Of a DNA stretch of 27,722 bases, positions 6,563 to 13,673 are shown piece by piece. The translations under genes and the position numbers were made by a program. Position 1 is the first letter of the stretch. Every line of letters begins with the position of its first letter. Source of the stretch: Phelpsiimicrobium sp043802125 (GTDB lineage Bacteria; Omnitrophota; Gorgyraeia; Velamenicoccales; Velamenicoccaceae); contig JAZDLG010000006.1 in NCBI GenBank assembly GCA_043802125.1, positions 1 to 27,722 on the forward strand, in the 5' to 3' direction. A model generated the notes under the pieces. The model ran no database searches and was not told the origin of the DNA. It was given only the letters and a program-made list of their open reading frames with translations.

Positions 6563-6651
6563 GGCGCCTTGGCATAAAGGTACCTTTGCCTATCGGAAGG
6601 CAAAGTGCGCCTCTTGTGAGGCGATTGCCAAGTGCGCCCCTTTCTGGGGCG
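6563..6651 (+). repeat. Modular hairpin repeat, site I (upstream of dusB)
   Basis: Chain of short hairpins. Module 1: GGCGCCTTGGCATAAAGG (6563-6580). Module 2: 6582-6611, a TTTGCCT/AGGCAAA hairpin followed by AGTGCGCC. Then GCGCCTC/GAGGCG (6608-6623). Module 3: 6630-6651, a GCGCCCC/GGGGCG hairpin preceded by AAGT. Module 1 recurs at 25684-25701 (17 of 18), module 2 at 26730-26759 (29 of 30) and module 3 at 25656-25677 (22 of 22), all inverted. The element ends 10 bases before the dusB -35 box. Confidence 0.85.
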
Positions 6652-6660
6652 AATTGGCTA

Positions 6661-6689
6661 TGGACTCTTGCGGGATTTTCCTATACAAT
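6661..6689 (+). promoter_or_regulatory. dusB promoter, predicted leaderless
   Basis: TGGACT (6661-6666), 17 nt, TACAAT (6684-6689). The base seven positions after the -10 is the A of the dusB ATG at 6696. No Shine-Dalgarno sequence is present (ATACGTCC precedes the ATG). Confidence 0.65.
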
Positions 6690-6695
6690 ACGTCC

Positions 6696-7691
6696 ATGTT
6701 AAAAATAGGCGAGCTTGAGCTTAGATCAAATGTCCTTCTTGCGCCGCTGGCCGGCATCAGCGATTCATCCTTCCGACTCCTGTGCCGCGAGTACGGAGCC
6801 GGTTTCACTTTTGTGGAAATGATCAACGCGCGCGCCATATCCCACAAAAACAAAAAGACAAAAAAGATGCTTGAGCTCGCGCCTAATGACAGGCCCATAG
6901 GCGTCCAACTCTTAGGCTTTGAGATCCCATACCTTCTTAAAGCCCTTGACGTACTGGAGCTCTATGACTTTGACCTCCTGGACTTCAACGCCGCCTGCCC
7001 TGTCAAAAAAGTCTGCAGGCGCGGCGAAGGCGCATCCCTTATGAAAGAACCCCAACTGCTGAAAAAGATACTTACAGCCCTTGCTAGTGCCCTTACAGGG
7101 CACCTTGCGGGGAACCTGCAAAAACCTTTGACCATAAAGATCAGGAGCGGCTGGGACCAAACGTCTAAAAACGCCGTTGCTGTAGCACTACTCGCCCAGG
7201 ACGCGGGCGTAAAGGCGATATTCATACACGGCAGGGACAGGAACCAGTTTTACAAAGGGACAGTGGACTATAAGATCATCGCGGACGTCAAAAAAAACGT
7301 TTCTATACCCGTAATAGCAAGCGGCGACGTCTGGGGCGCCAAACACGCAAAGCTTATGTTTGAAGAGACCGGTTGTGACGGCATACTGGTGGCGCGCGGG
7401 GCTTTAGGAAACCCGTGGATATTTAGAGAAATTGAAGAATATCTAAAAAATAAGCGCATCCTTGAACCGCCGTCTCTTGAAGAGATAGTTACAACAATGT
7501 TAAAACACCTTGAACTTTTGATCGCAGAACACAAAGAAGAGAACGCGGTGCCGATAATGCGTAAATTCGTAGGTTGGTACTTAAAAGGCAGGCGCTTTGT
7601 GCGGCCGATCCGGCAAAAAGTCAACAGCCTTAATACAAAAAAAGATTTCTACGCATTGACCGAACAGGTCCTTGCATTGGCAAAACGATAA
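6696..7691 (+). CDS. dusB: tRNA-dihydrouridine synthase (DusB type)
   Basis: FMN enzyme that reduces uridine to dihydrouridine in tRNA D-loops. The TIM-barrel motifs are in order: LAPLAGISDSSFRLLC near the N terminus, then EMINARAI, DFNAACPVKKV with the active-site-region cysteine and RRGEGASLM, KIRSGW, FIHGRDRNQFYKG, and the phosphate-binding IPVIASGDVW...CDGILVARGALGNPWIF. The start is placed at 6696 (MLKIGELELRSNVLLAPLAG), giving 331 residues; an in-frame ATG at 6654 lies in the repeat element, ahead of the promoter. The next gene starts 22 bases after the stop and has its own promoter inside the dusB 3' end. Confidence 0.92.
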   Translation: MLKIGELELRSNVLLAPLAGISDSSFRLLCREYGAGFTFVEMINARAISHKNKKTKKMLELAPNDRPIGVQLLGFEIPYLLKALDVLELYDFDLLDFNAACPVKKVCRRGEGASLMKEPQLLKKILTALASALTGHLAGNLQKPLTIKIRSGWDQTSKNAVAVALLAQDAGVKAIFIHGRDRNQFYKGTVDYKIIADVKKNVSIPVIASGDVWGAKHAKLMFEETGCDGILVARGALGNPWIFREIEEYLKNKRILEPPSLEEIVTTMLKHLELLIAEHKEENAVPIMRKFVGWYLKGRRFVRPIRQKVNSLNTKKDFYALTEQVLALAKR

Positions 7692-7705
7692 TATTATGTT
7701 AAAAT
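7677..7705 (+). promoter_or_regulatory. Promoter of the 7713-8306 gene, predicted near-leaderless
   Basis: TTGGCA (7677-7682), 17 nt, TAAAAT (7700-7705), across the end of dusB. The predicted start is near 7712, one base before the GTG start codon. No Shine-Dalgarno sequence is present. Confidence 0.7.
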
Positions 7706-7712
7706 ATCAGTC

Positions 7713-8306
7713 GTGAAACAAAAAACATTATTAATATCTTTTGCGCTTTTCCTTCTGTTATCCGCCCGCGCCTCGGCAGACAAATTTCAAAGTTCTTCCC
7801 CCAACGACTATATGACGCAGACTAAACAACAGGACATAAAGATCACTCCGGTCCAGGTCCAAAAAATACCGGTAACAATGACCACTACCGCGCCGGCTAT
7901 GCAGACGCAGGCAATTGTGCCTGCTTTAGATATTCCGCTGTCTCCGGGCATCCCTACGCCGGGTATCTCTACGCCTGCGCCTACCCTGGTAACCCCGCAA
8001 ACTCCTTCTTTGACCAAAACCCGCATCACTGTGCCTGACTTTGAAGAAAGATATAAAAAATTACTTGAAGCTCAGGCCGAAGCCAAGCGGAAGAAAAAGA
8101 AGAGCCTTATAGACTCCGTCTTAGACGAGATCGTCCGTTACGGCTTTCTTATCGTTCTTGGCCTTGTGGTATTAGTCGTGATCTACGCTCTTCGCAAAGA
8201 CAAAGAAACTCCGGGGACAGGGTTCCAAATGCCGCAGCATCCAGAAAAACCTCTGAAAGAGGAACAGGAAGAACCCAAAAAAGATATTTGGCAGGATGAT
8301 TTTTAA
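7713..8306 (+). CDS. Secreted or membrane protein with Pro/Thr-rich linker and C-terminal anchor; unknown
   Basis: Not recognised. It has 197 residues and starts with GTG. Residues 1-22 are a clear signal peptide (KQKTLLISFALFLLLSARASA), followed by a long low-complexity stretch at about 45-108 rich in Pro, Thr, Val and Gln (repeats of the type PGIPTPGISTPAP), a charged helix with a lysine cluster KRKKKK at about 125-130, a transmembrane helix at about 141-161 (GFLIVLGLVVLVVIYAL) and a polar acidic tail. The expected topology is a flexible periplasmic stalk, one anchor and a cytoplasmic tail. The stop overlaps the stop of the convergent macro-Nudix gene within TTAA at 8303-8306, so no terminator separates them. 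Confidence 0.65.
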   Translation: MKQKTLLISFALFLLLSARASADKFQSSSPNDYMTQTKQQDIKITPVQVQKIPVTMTTTAPAMQTQAIVPALDIPLSPGIPTPGISTPAPTLVTPQTPSLTKTRITVPDFEERYKKLLEAQAEAKRKKKKSLIDSVLDEIVRYGFLIVLGLVVLVVIYALRKDKETPGTGFQMPQHPEKPLKEEQEEPKKDIWQDDF

Positions 8307-9136
8307 CGGGAGCGCAAATAATCCTCAAGCACCCTCTTGTGATCAAAGGCAATTTCCATATCGCGCCAATCACCTAATTTAAAAATACGGGCTGCGGCTG
8401 CATCTGAAGCTGCTTTTGGTATACCTTTTGCCTGGCAGATAAAAACGGTGCTGACTGTATGGAACCGAGGATCACGCGCGGGGTCGGAATACGTATGGAA
8501 CTGTTTTAAGTTCGTGACAACAAGCCCTGTTTCCTCTTTGGCTTCACGCGCCGCAGCCTCTTCTAAGCTTTCGCCGTAATCCAGGAAGCCTCCGGGTATG
8601 GCCCATCCAAACGGCGGATTGCTACGCTTGATCAGGACGATCCCGCCTTCTACTTCAATAATAGTATCTACCGTCACAAAAGACCCCTGGCAAAGGCTGC
8701 CGACGATATGGTTAAGATAGCTCTCAACAGTGCGCCGGAAGGCCTTAAAATCTTCCTCGTCTTGTAATACAAGGTCTATCTCTTTAAGAAAATGCTTCTC
8801 TTCCCGGATATGCCGGAATATCTCCTGAGACAATATCTTCGCTGAGGCTGTAAGCGTTAGTCCCGGGTCGCCGTAACCTATGGCCGGAAACGCTATTGAC
8901 CTGACTTTCAATGATTTGGCAACGGCAAGCGCGTGGGCGCAGGCGTGCCGCACTTTTTTGTCGTCTATGGGAATACCTTCTTCTGCCACCACGGCGTGGA
9001 TTAAGTTCTGCGCCTTAAAGGAAGACGCCTTTGGAGCAGATCTGGATCTCCCATAAGACTGGACCACAACAGCGTCAACTTTCATATCCGCTATATCCCC
9101 TCTTACGATCTTTATCTCAACGCCCCTGATCTTCAT
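8303..9136 (-). CDS. Macro domain-Nudix hydrolase fusion
   Basis: Two domains in 277 residues. Residues about 1-140 look like a divergent macro domain (ADP-ribose binding): VEIKIVRGDIADMKVDAVVV, then VRSIAFPAIGYGDPGLTLTASAKILSQEI, the usual xIAFPAxGxG phosphate loop and following helix. The usual NAAN and GGG catalytic/binding loops are absent (VVQSYGRSRSAP instead). Residues about 152-277 form a Nudix domain with a perfect box at 183-205 (G-x5-E-x7-REAKEETG), of the ADP-ribose or nucleotide-sugar pyrophosphatase flavour. The pairing suggests recognition and hydrolysis of ADP-ribose-type compounds. The start ATG has AAAGGCGG before it and lies inside the cca 3' end (20-nt overlap), so it is the last gene of the long minus-strand operon. 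Confidence 0.8.
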   Translation of the reverse strand: MKIRGVEIKIVRGDIADMKVDAVVVQSYGRSRSAPKASSFKAQNLIHAVVAEEGIPIDDKKVRHACAHALAVAKSLKVRSIAFPAIGYGDPGLTLTASAKILSQEIFRHIREEKHFLKEIDLVLQDEEDFKAFRRTVESYLNHIVGSLCQGSFVTVDTIIEVEGGIVLIKRSNPPFGWAIPGGFLDYGESLEEAAAREAKEETGLVVTNLKQFHTYSDPARDPRFHTVSTVFICQAKGIPKAASDAAAARIFKLGDWRDMEIAFDHKRVLEDYLRSR

Positions 9137-10565
9137 TGTCCGCCTTTGTTTTTGCTAATATCAGCGCTTCTGTCCTTGTTTTCACTCTTCCTTCAACCTG
9201 AGCCTCTTCCACGGCATCTAAAATCTTGGAAAATAAGGGCCCTGGCTTAAGTCTAAGTTTCTTTATCAGGTCCGTACCGCCTATCAATCTCTTGAACGGC
9301 TCTTCTTTTAACATCTCAAAATACTGTTTAAGAAGAGAAAAAGACACCTTCTCGTGTTTTTTGCGGCTCGCCGCGTTTGCCAGAGGCCCGCGCGTGGCTC
9401 GTTGGTCTGCAATAGACAATAAAAGAACGCTCGCCGCCTCAGACTTGGTGTCGCGAAAATATCTATGGACCGCCCTCTTGGTCAATACTTCATTATCCGC
9501 CAGGTATCCGGGCCGAAGATGCCAGAAGATGATCGTATCTAGCGCAAACTTTTCCCTGGAAGAAAGTTTAAGCCTTTCAGATACCGAATCCGAAATGATA
9601 CGGCCTATGCGCTCATGTCCGTGGAACATCGTCTTGCCTGCCTTTACTTCAAAGGCCTTGGGTTTGCCTATATCATGAAGAATAGCGGCTAATTTTATTA
9701 ATTGCATCCTCTTCCTGCCTGACGACATCTGCTCGTTTAAATAAAAAGACAGGTCTTGATCATCTTTTAACGACATAAGCAACTCATCTAATTTCTTAAG
9801 CGTTTCAAGCGAGTGGCCCCAGACGTCTAAATGGTGATAGCCTCCCTGTTTGACATTATGCATGACCGCCACCTGCGGGATGACAACCTCTAAAACGCCA
9901 TATTTATCAAGAAGCTCTATGTGGCGCCAGGCGCGCTCAGAATTAAAGATCTTAAATAGTTCGTCGCGCAGCCGCTCGCCTGCCACGGATTTTAAGCTCT
10001 CTTTTTTTTTCCTGATCAAAGAGAGCGTGTGAGGCGATATCTTAAAATCAAAAATAGCCCCGACGCTAAAAGCCCGCAATATCCGAAGAGGGTCATCGTC
10101 AAAAGAAGAGTCTGAAACGACACTTACGATTTTTTTGGCTATATCTCTTTGGGCGCCGTAAAGATCTATCAAGACGTCTTTAACCATAGGCAGGCGCCAG
10201 GCAAGGGTGTTTATTGTAAAATCCCTCTTTAAGAGATCCTCTTTTAAATCTTTGCCTCTGAAGTCAACAAAATCAAATGTTAGGACCTTTCCTTTTATCT
10301 TCACAACTACCCTGCTGCAGCCGTGTTCCTTATCTAATACGACAAAGCCGGCTTTTAGTTCTCGCGCCAGGCGGCGGCCAAAATCAATAGCGCCCCGGCT
10401 TAAAGTAAAATCAAGGTCAAGCGCCTCTTTTTGATAACCTATAATGGCGTCGCGCAGAAATCCTCCGACAAGATAGATGTCTTTCTTTTCTTTCTTTGCC
10501 AGAGAGACTACGGTCAAGAACGGTTTTGATCTGAATATGGGATGGTCTAGCTGCGGATGGGCCAA
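9117..10565 (-). CDS. cca: CCA-adding/poly(A) polymerase-family nucleotidyltransferase with HD domain
   Basis: Adds or repairs the tRNA 3' CCA end, or polyadenylates RNA. In 482 residues: the pol-beta nucleotidyltransferase head with YLVGGFLRDA at 31-40 and the catalytic carboxylates in LDLDF (Asp50, Asp52), the RDFTIN motif at 114-119, DDDPLRILRAF at 156-166, then an HD phosphohydrolase domain with ILHDIGKP (His297-Asp298) and FHGHERIG. The start is TTG at 10565, directly after the TAA of the preceding gene and with GGGAG upstream. Whether it is a full CCA-adder, an A-adder or a poly(A) polymerase cannot be settled from these motifs; the HD domain favours a tRNA role. Confidence 0.88.
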   Translation of the reverse strand: MAHPQLDHPIFRSKPFLTVVSLAKKEKKDIYLVGGFLRDAIIGYQKEALDLDFTLSRGAIDFGRRLARELKAGFVVLDKEHGCSRVVVKIKGKVLTFDFVDFRGKDLKEDLLKRDFTINTLAWRLPMVKDVLIDLYGAQRDIAKKIVSVVSDSSFDDDPLRILRAFSVGAIFDFKISPHTLSLIRKKKESLKSVAGERLRDELFKIFNSERAWRHIELLDKYGVLEVVIPQVAVMHNVKQGGYHHLDVWGHSLETLKKLDELLMSLKDDQDLSFYLNEQMSSGRKRMQLIKLAAILHDIGKPKAFEVKAGKTMFHGHERIGRIISDSVSERLKLSSREKFALDTIIFWHLRPGYLADNEVLTKRAVHRYFRDTKSEAASVLLLSIADQRATRGPLANAASRKKHEKVSFSLLKQYFEMLKEEPFKRLIGGTDLIKKLRLKPGPLFSKILDAVEEAQVEGRVKTRTEALILAKTKADNEDQGR

Positions 10566-10988
10566 TTACTCTCCCTGATGAAAAACTTCGGCGCGCTTGA
10601 TTACTTCTTCGTCTACAAAAATAGGCGCTTTTATGCGCACGGCCAAGGCGATACTATCCGAAGGACGCGCGTCAACTATAGTTTCCCCGCCTTGGTCTAA
10701 TTTGTGAGCCAAGACAAGCTTGGCAAAAAAAGTTGAATCTTCCAGTCTATCTATGACGACCTTTTTTACCGTACACTCCAAAGCCTCTATTACTGTCACA
10801 AGCAGGTCATGCGTCAAAGGCCTGGGCGGAACCGTACCGCTGATCTTCATTTTTATCGCGTTCGCTTCCAGGAAACCGATGATAATGGGTAAGAGGCGGT
10901 CGCCATTTTTTTCTTTCAAGACAATGATCTGATCCTGCCTCTTTTCATCTATGATTATCTTATTTAATTCCATCTCTACTATAGCCAT
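10566..10988 (-). CDS. Bifunctional nuclease (DUF151) family protein
   Basis: 140 residues with the whole DUF151/BFN domain: LPIIIGFLEANAIKMKISG at about 32-50, RPLTHDLLVTVIEAL at about 56-70, then FFAKLVLAH and the signature DARPSDSIALAVRIKAPIFVDEEV at about 106-129. Family members have been reported with DNase/RNase activity; the cellular role is unclear. The start ATG shares one base with the nrdR stop (TAATG), so translation is likely coupled. Confidence 0.88.
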   Translation of the reverse strand: MAIVEMELNKIIIDEKRQDQIIVLKEKNGDRLLPIIIGFLEANAIKMKISGTVPPRPLTHDLLVTVIEALECTVKKVVIDRLEDSTFFAKLVLAHKLDQGGETIVDARPSDSIALAVRIKAPIFVDEEVIKRAEVFHQGE

Positions 10989-11449
10989 TATTCCCCCGCC
11001 TTTTTCAACAATCCTTTTAATTCGCTCATGAACTGATTGACGTCTTTAAACTGCCTGTAAACGGAGGCAAACCTTACGTAGGCGACTTCGTCCAACAAGG
11101 CCAGCTTATCCATAAGGAACGACCCTATATCCCTGGAAGAGACTTCTCTTTCAAACTTACGATAGATCTCGCGCTCAACAGACGTAACGAGTTCCTCTAT
11201 TCTTTCGGATGAGATGGGCCTCTTTTCACAGGCCTTCTGGACACCGTTTGATATTTTTTTTCTGTCAAAAGGCTGCCTGCGGCCGTCTTTTTTTACGACA
11301 AGAAGCGGCATCTCTTCAACCACTTCGTAGGTCGTAAACCTCTTGCCGCACGCCAGGCATTCGCGCCTGCGGCGCACGCTGGAGCCCTCGGAACTGGCGC
11401 GCGAATCTATCACCTTATCATCAACATGGCCGCAGAATGGACAATTCAC
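10988..11449 (-). CDS. nrdR: NrdR transcriptional repressor of ribonucleotide reductase genes
   Basis: Nucleotide-sensing repressor that binds NrdR boxes and senses ATP/dATP. The 153-residue length is typical. A zinc ribbon at 3-35 (CPFCG...CLACGKRFTTYE with the four cysteines) is followed by an ATP-cone domain from about 47 (LLVVKKDGRRQPFDRKKISNGVQKACEKRPI) to about 137 (YVRFASVYRQFKD). The start is GTG at 11449; the ATG eleven bases upstream is out of frame. There is no clear Shine-Dalgarno sequence. It is next to dCMP deaminase and glyA, a nucleotide-supply context. No nrd genes and no NrdR boxes were seen in the window. Confidence 0.95.
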   Translation of the reverse strand: MNCPFCGHVDDKVIDSRASSEGSSVRRRRECLACGKRFTTYEVVEEMPLLVVKKDGRRQPFDRKKISNGVQKACEKRPISSERIEELVTSVEREIYRKFEREVSSRDIGSFLMDKLALLDEVAYVRFASVYRQFKDVNQFMSELKGLLKKAGE

Positions 11450-11495
11450 TTTTGCACCATTTTAGGTAGCCTTCCTTTCAAAAGTCTTTGCATTA

Positions 11496-11954
11496 CTACG
11501 CCTTCCTCACCTTTATCTTCGCTTCTTTCAAAAAGCTAAGCGCCATGGCATCGGGATATGAGCCTGACATCACGACCTCGCTTATCCCCGCGTTGATGAT
11601 CATCTTCGCGCAGATTATACAAGGCTGATTCGTCACATATAATGCGCTGTCTCTTAATGACACGCCGTGAAGCGAGGCCTGGAGCAGGACATTTTGCTCC
11701 GCGTGTAGCCCGCGGCAAAGTTCATGCCTCTCTCCCGAAGGGATCTTTAATCTGTCCCGCAGGCATCCGACTTGCGAACAATGTTTGATGCCGGAAGGCG
11801 TGCCGTTATACCCGGTAGCCAGGATACGCCTGTCCTTGACGACAAGAGCGCCGACTTTACGCCTCAGGCACGTTGAACGCTGAGCTACCAGCGCAGCTAT
11901 CTCTAAAAAATATTCATCCCAACTCGGACGCTTATCATTGCTTTTTTTCATCAT
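11496..11954 (-). CDS. dCMP deaminase (ComEB-like)
   Basis: Zinc deaminase converting dCMP to dUMP for thymidylate synthesis. In 152 residues: WDEYFLEIAALVAQRSTCLRRKVGAL, the zinc/proton-shuttle motif HAE (84-86) in GLHAEQN, and PCIIC (Cys112, Cys115). Additional cysteines at 59, 64 and 80 are common in this family for a second zinc. It follows glyA with one base between stop and ATG. A second ATG directly follows the first; the true start may be either. Confidence 0.92.
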   Translation of the reverse strand: MMKKSNDKRPSWDEYFLEIAALVAQRSTCLRRKVGALVVKDRRILATGYNGTPSGIKHCSQVGCLRDRLKIPSGERHELCRGLHAEQNVLLQASLHGVSLRDSALYVTNQPCIICAKMIINAGISEVVMSGSYPDAMALSFLKEAKIKVRKA

Positions 11955-11955
11955 T

Positions 11956-13227
11956 TTATACCTTACACTGTTTTAGTAAATTGTTATATAAAGGAAACTT
12001 GTGGACTAACTCGGATACCTTCTTTAAAGCGTTTTTTATGGATGCCTCATCTCCGCGCGTTGATACGACACTAGCTATGATACCGGCTATCAGGCGCATT
12101 TCTGTAATACCCATGCCGCGAGTAGTAACCGCGGGTGTGCCTAATCTTAAACCGCTCGTCAGAAATGGGCTTTGTTTATCAAACGGTATAAGGTTCTTAT
12201 TGACCGTGACTCTGGCGCGGTCCAACGCAATGGCTGCTTCTTTCCCCGAGATATGCTTATCAGTAAGATCAACTAACAATAGGTGCGTATCTGTTCCTCC
12301 GGAGACGACGCGAAAGCCGTTTTTGGCCATAGCACTCGCCAGGGCCGCGGCATTAACGACTACTCTTTTCTGATATTTTTTGAACTCAGGCGACAGCGCC
12401 TCCTTCAACGCCACAGCCTTTGCCGCGATGACATGCATAAGCGGGCCGCCCTGGATACCGGGAAAGACCATGCTGTCTATCTTTTTGGCAAATTCTTTCT
12501 TGCATAATATCATGCCGCCCCTGGGCCCACACAGCGTCTTATGGGTCGTAGTGGTTACGAACTCAGCAAAAGGCACCGGCGTTGGATGGATGCCCGCGGC
12601 TACCAGGCCCGCGATGTGCGCCATATCCACAAAGAGATACGCGCCCACGGAATCCGCTATTTCCCTGAATCTCTTAAAATCCAGTTCTCTCGGATACGCC
12701 GAGGCGCCTGCCAATATCATCCTCGGCTTATGCAGTTTAGCCAGATCGGCGATTTCATCATAATCAATTGTCTCAGTTTTAGGGTTCACGCCGTAAGGGA
12801 CGATCTTATAGAACATGCCCGAAAAATTGTGAGGCAACCCATGAGAAAGATGCCCGCCGCACGCCAGATCCATAGCGAGAACCGTATCTCCTAAATTGAG
12901 CGCCGCGAAATAAACAGCCATGTTAGCCTGCGTCCCGGAATGAGGCTGCACATTTACATGTTCGGCGCAGAAGAGTTCTTTTGCCCGCTGGCAGGCTAAG
13001 GCCTCAACATCATCCACAAATTCGCATCCGCCGTACCAGCGCGCCTTAGGATACCCTTCGGCATACTTATTTGTAAGAACGCTCCCCTGGGCCTCCAGGA
13101 CAGCCTCAGACGTAAAGTTTTCACTGGCGATCAATTCAATGTTATTGTGCTGCCGCGATAATTCACGGCATACGATGCTATAGACCTCCGGGTCTACTTT
13201 TTTCAAATGGCTTATTGTTGTGCGCAT
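11956..13227 (-). CDS. glyA: Serine hydroxymethyltransferase
   Basis: PLP enzyme that converts serine and THF to glycine and methylene-THF, the one-carbon donor for purine and dTMP synthesis. Full length at 423 residues. Motifs: ELIASENFTSEAVL at about 31-44, NVQPHSGTQAN at about 92-102, VDMAHIAGLVAAG at about 200-212, and the PLP lysine Lys230 in TTTTHKTLCGPRGG. Its start lies in the rpiB 3' end (16-nt overlap); AAAGGAT is about ten bases upstream. Confidence 0.96.
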   Translation of the reverse strand: MRTTISHLKKVDPEVYSIVCRELSRQHNNIELIASENFTSEAVLEAQGSVLTNKYAEGYPKARWYGGCEFVDDVEALACQRAKELFCAEHVNVQPHSGTQANMAVYFAALNLGDTVLAMDLACGGHLSHGLPHNFSGMFYKIVPYGVNPKTETIDYDEIADLAKLHKPRMILAGASAYPRELDFKRFREIADSVGAYLFVDMAHIAGLVAAGIHPTPVPFAEFVTTTTHKTLCGPRGGMILCKKEFAKKIDSMVFPGIQGGPLMHVIAAKAVALKEALSPEFKKYQKRVVVNAAALASAMAKNGFRVVSGGTDTHLLLVDLTDKHISGKEAAIALDRARVTVNKNLIPFDKQSPFLTSGLRLGTPAVTTRGMGITEMRLIAGIIASVVSTRGDEASIKNALKKVSELVHKFPLYNNLLKQCKV

Positions 13228-13673
13228 AACTTTTCTATCCTTTCTATCTTTTTTATCCTTCTTAAATGCCTGCCTCCTTCAAAAGGTGTGTTAAGCCACA
13301 CGTCTATCATTTTTTTCGCAGCAGTCTCCTTGACAAACAAAGCGCCCAAAATAAGTATATTTGCGTCATTATGCTGACGCGATAAACGCGCGGCTTTAAG
13401 ATTATAACAAAGGGCTGCCCTCACGTTTTTAAGTTTGTTGGCAACTATGCAATTACCGATGCCGCTTTTACAGATAAGTATGCCACGATACGCTTTTCCC
13501 GAAGAAACCGCAGCTGCCACCTTATAAGCGGTGTCAGGATAATCCATGGACTCCTGAGAAAACGTTCCGAGATCTTCCATAGGTAGCCCTTGTTTTTTCA
13601 GGTAACGCGCTATTTTTTCTTTAAGTAAAAAACCTCCGTGGTCACAGCCTATAGCGATCTTCTTTTGGCTCAT
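13212..13673 (-). CDS. rpiB: Ribose-5-phosphate isomerase B (RpiB/LacAB family)
   Basis: Interconverts ribose-5-P and ribulose-5-P, feeding PRPP synthesis. 153 residues. IAIGCDHGGFLLKE at the N terminus and SRQHNDANILILGA with His101 match the family. The active-site loop reads ILICKSGIGNC with Cys68 kept, but the usual C-G-T-G-I-G is C-K-S-G-I-G. The change makes a related sugar-phosphate isomerase possible. The start shares ATGA with the end of the TsaC-phosphatase gene, with GGGAGAT before it. The order tsaC, phosphatase, rpiB, glyA repeats the ywlC-ywlE-ywlF-glyA order of Firmicutes. Confidence 0.88.
   Translation of the reverse strand: MSQKKIAIGCDHGGFLLKEKIARYLKKQGLPMEDLGTFSQESMDYPDTAYKVAAAVSSGKAYRGILICKSGIGNCIVANKLKNVRAALCYNLKAARLSRQHNDANILILGALFVKETAAKKMIDVWLNTPFEGGRHLRRIKKIERIEKLCAQQ

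Noticed and set aside
6654..6695. Upstream ATG of dusB
   Set aside because: It overlaps the repeat and the promoter -35; the family N terminus starts at 6696 and the predicted mRNA begins there.
11873..12373. 166-codon plus-strand open frame, and others like it antisense to glyA and cca
   Set aside because: They lie opposite highly conserved enzymes and encode no recognisable protein.
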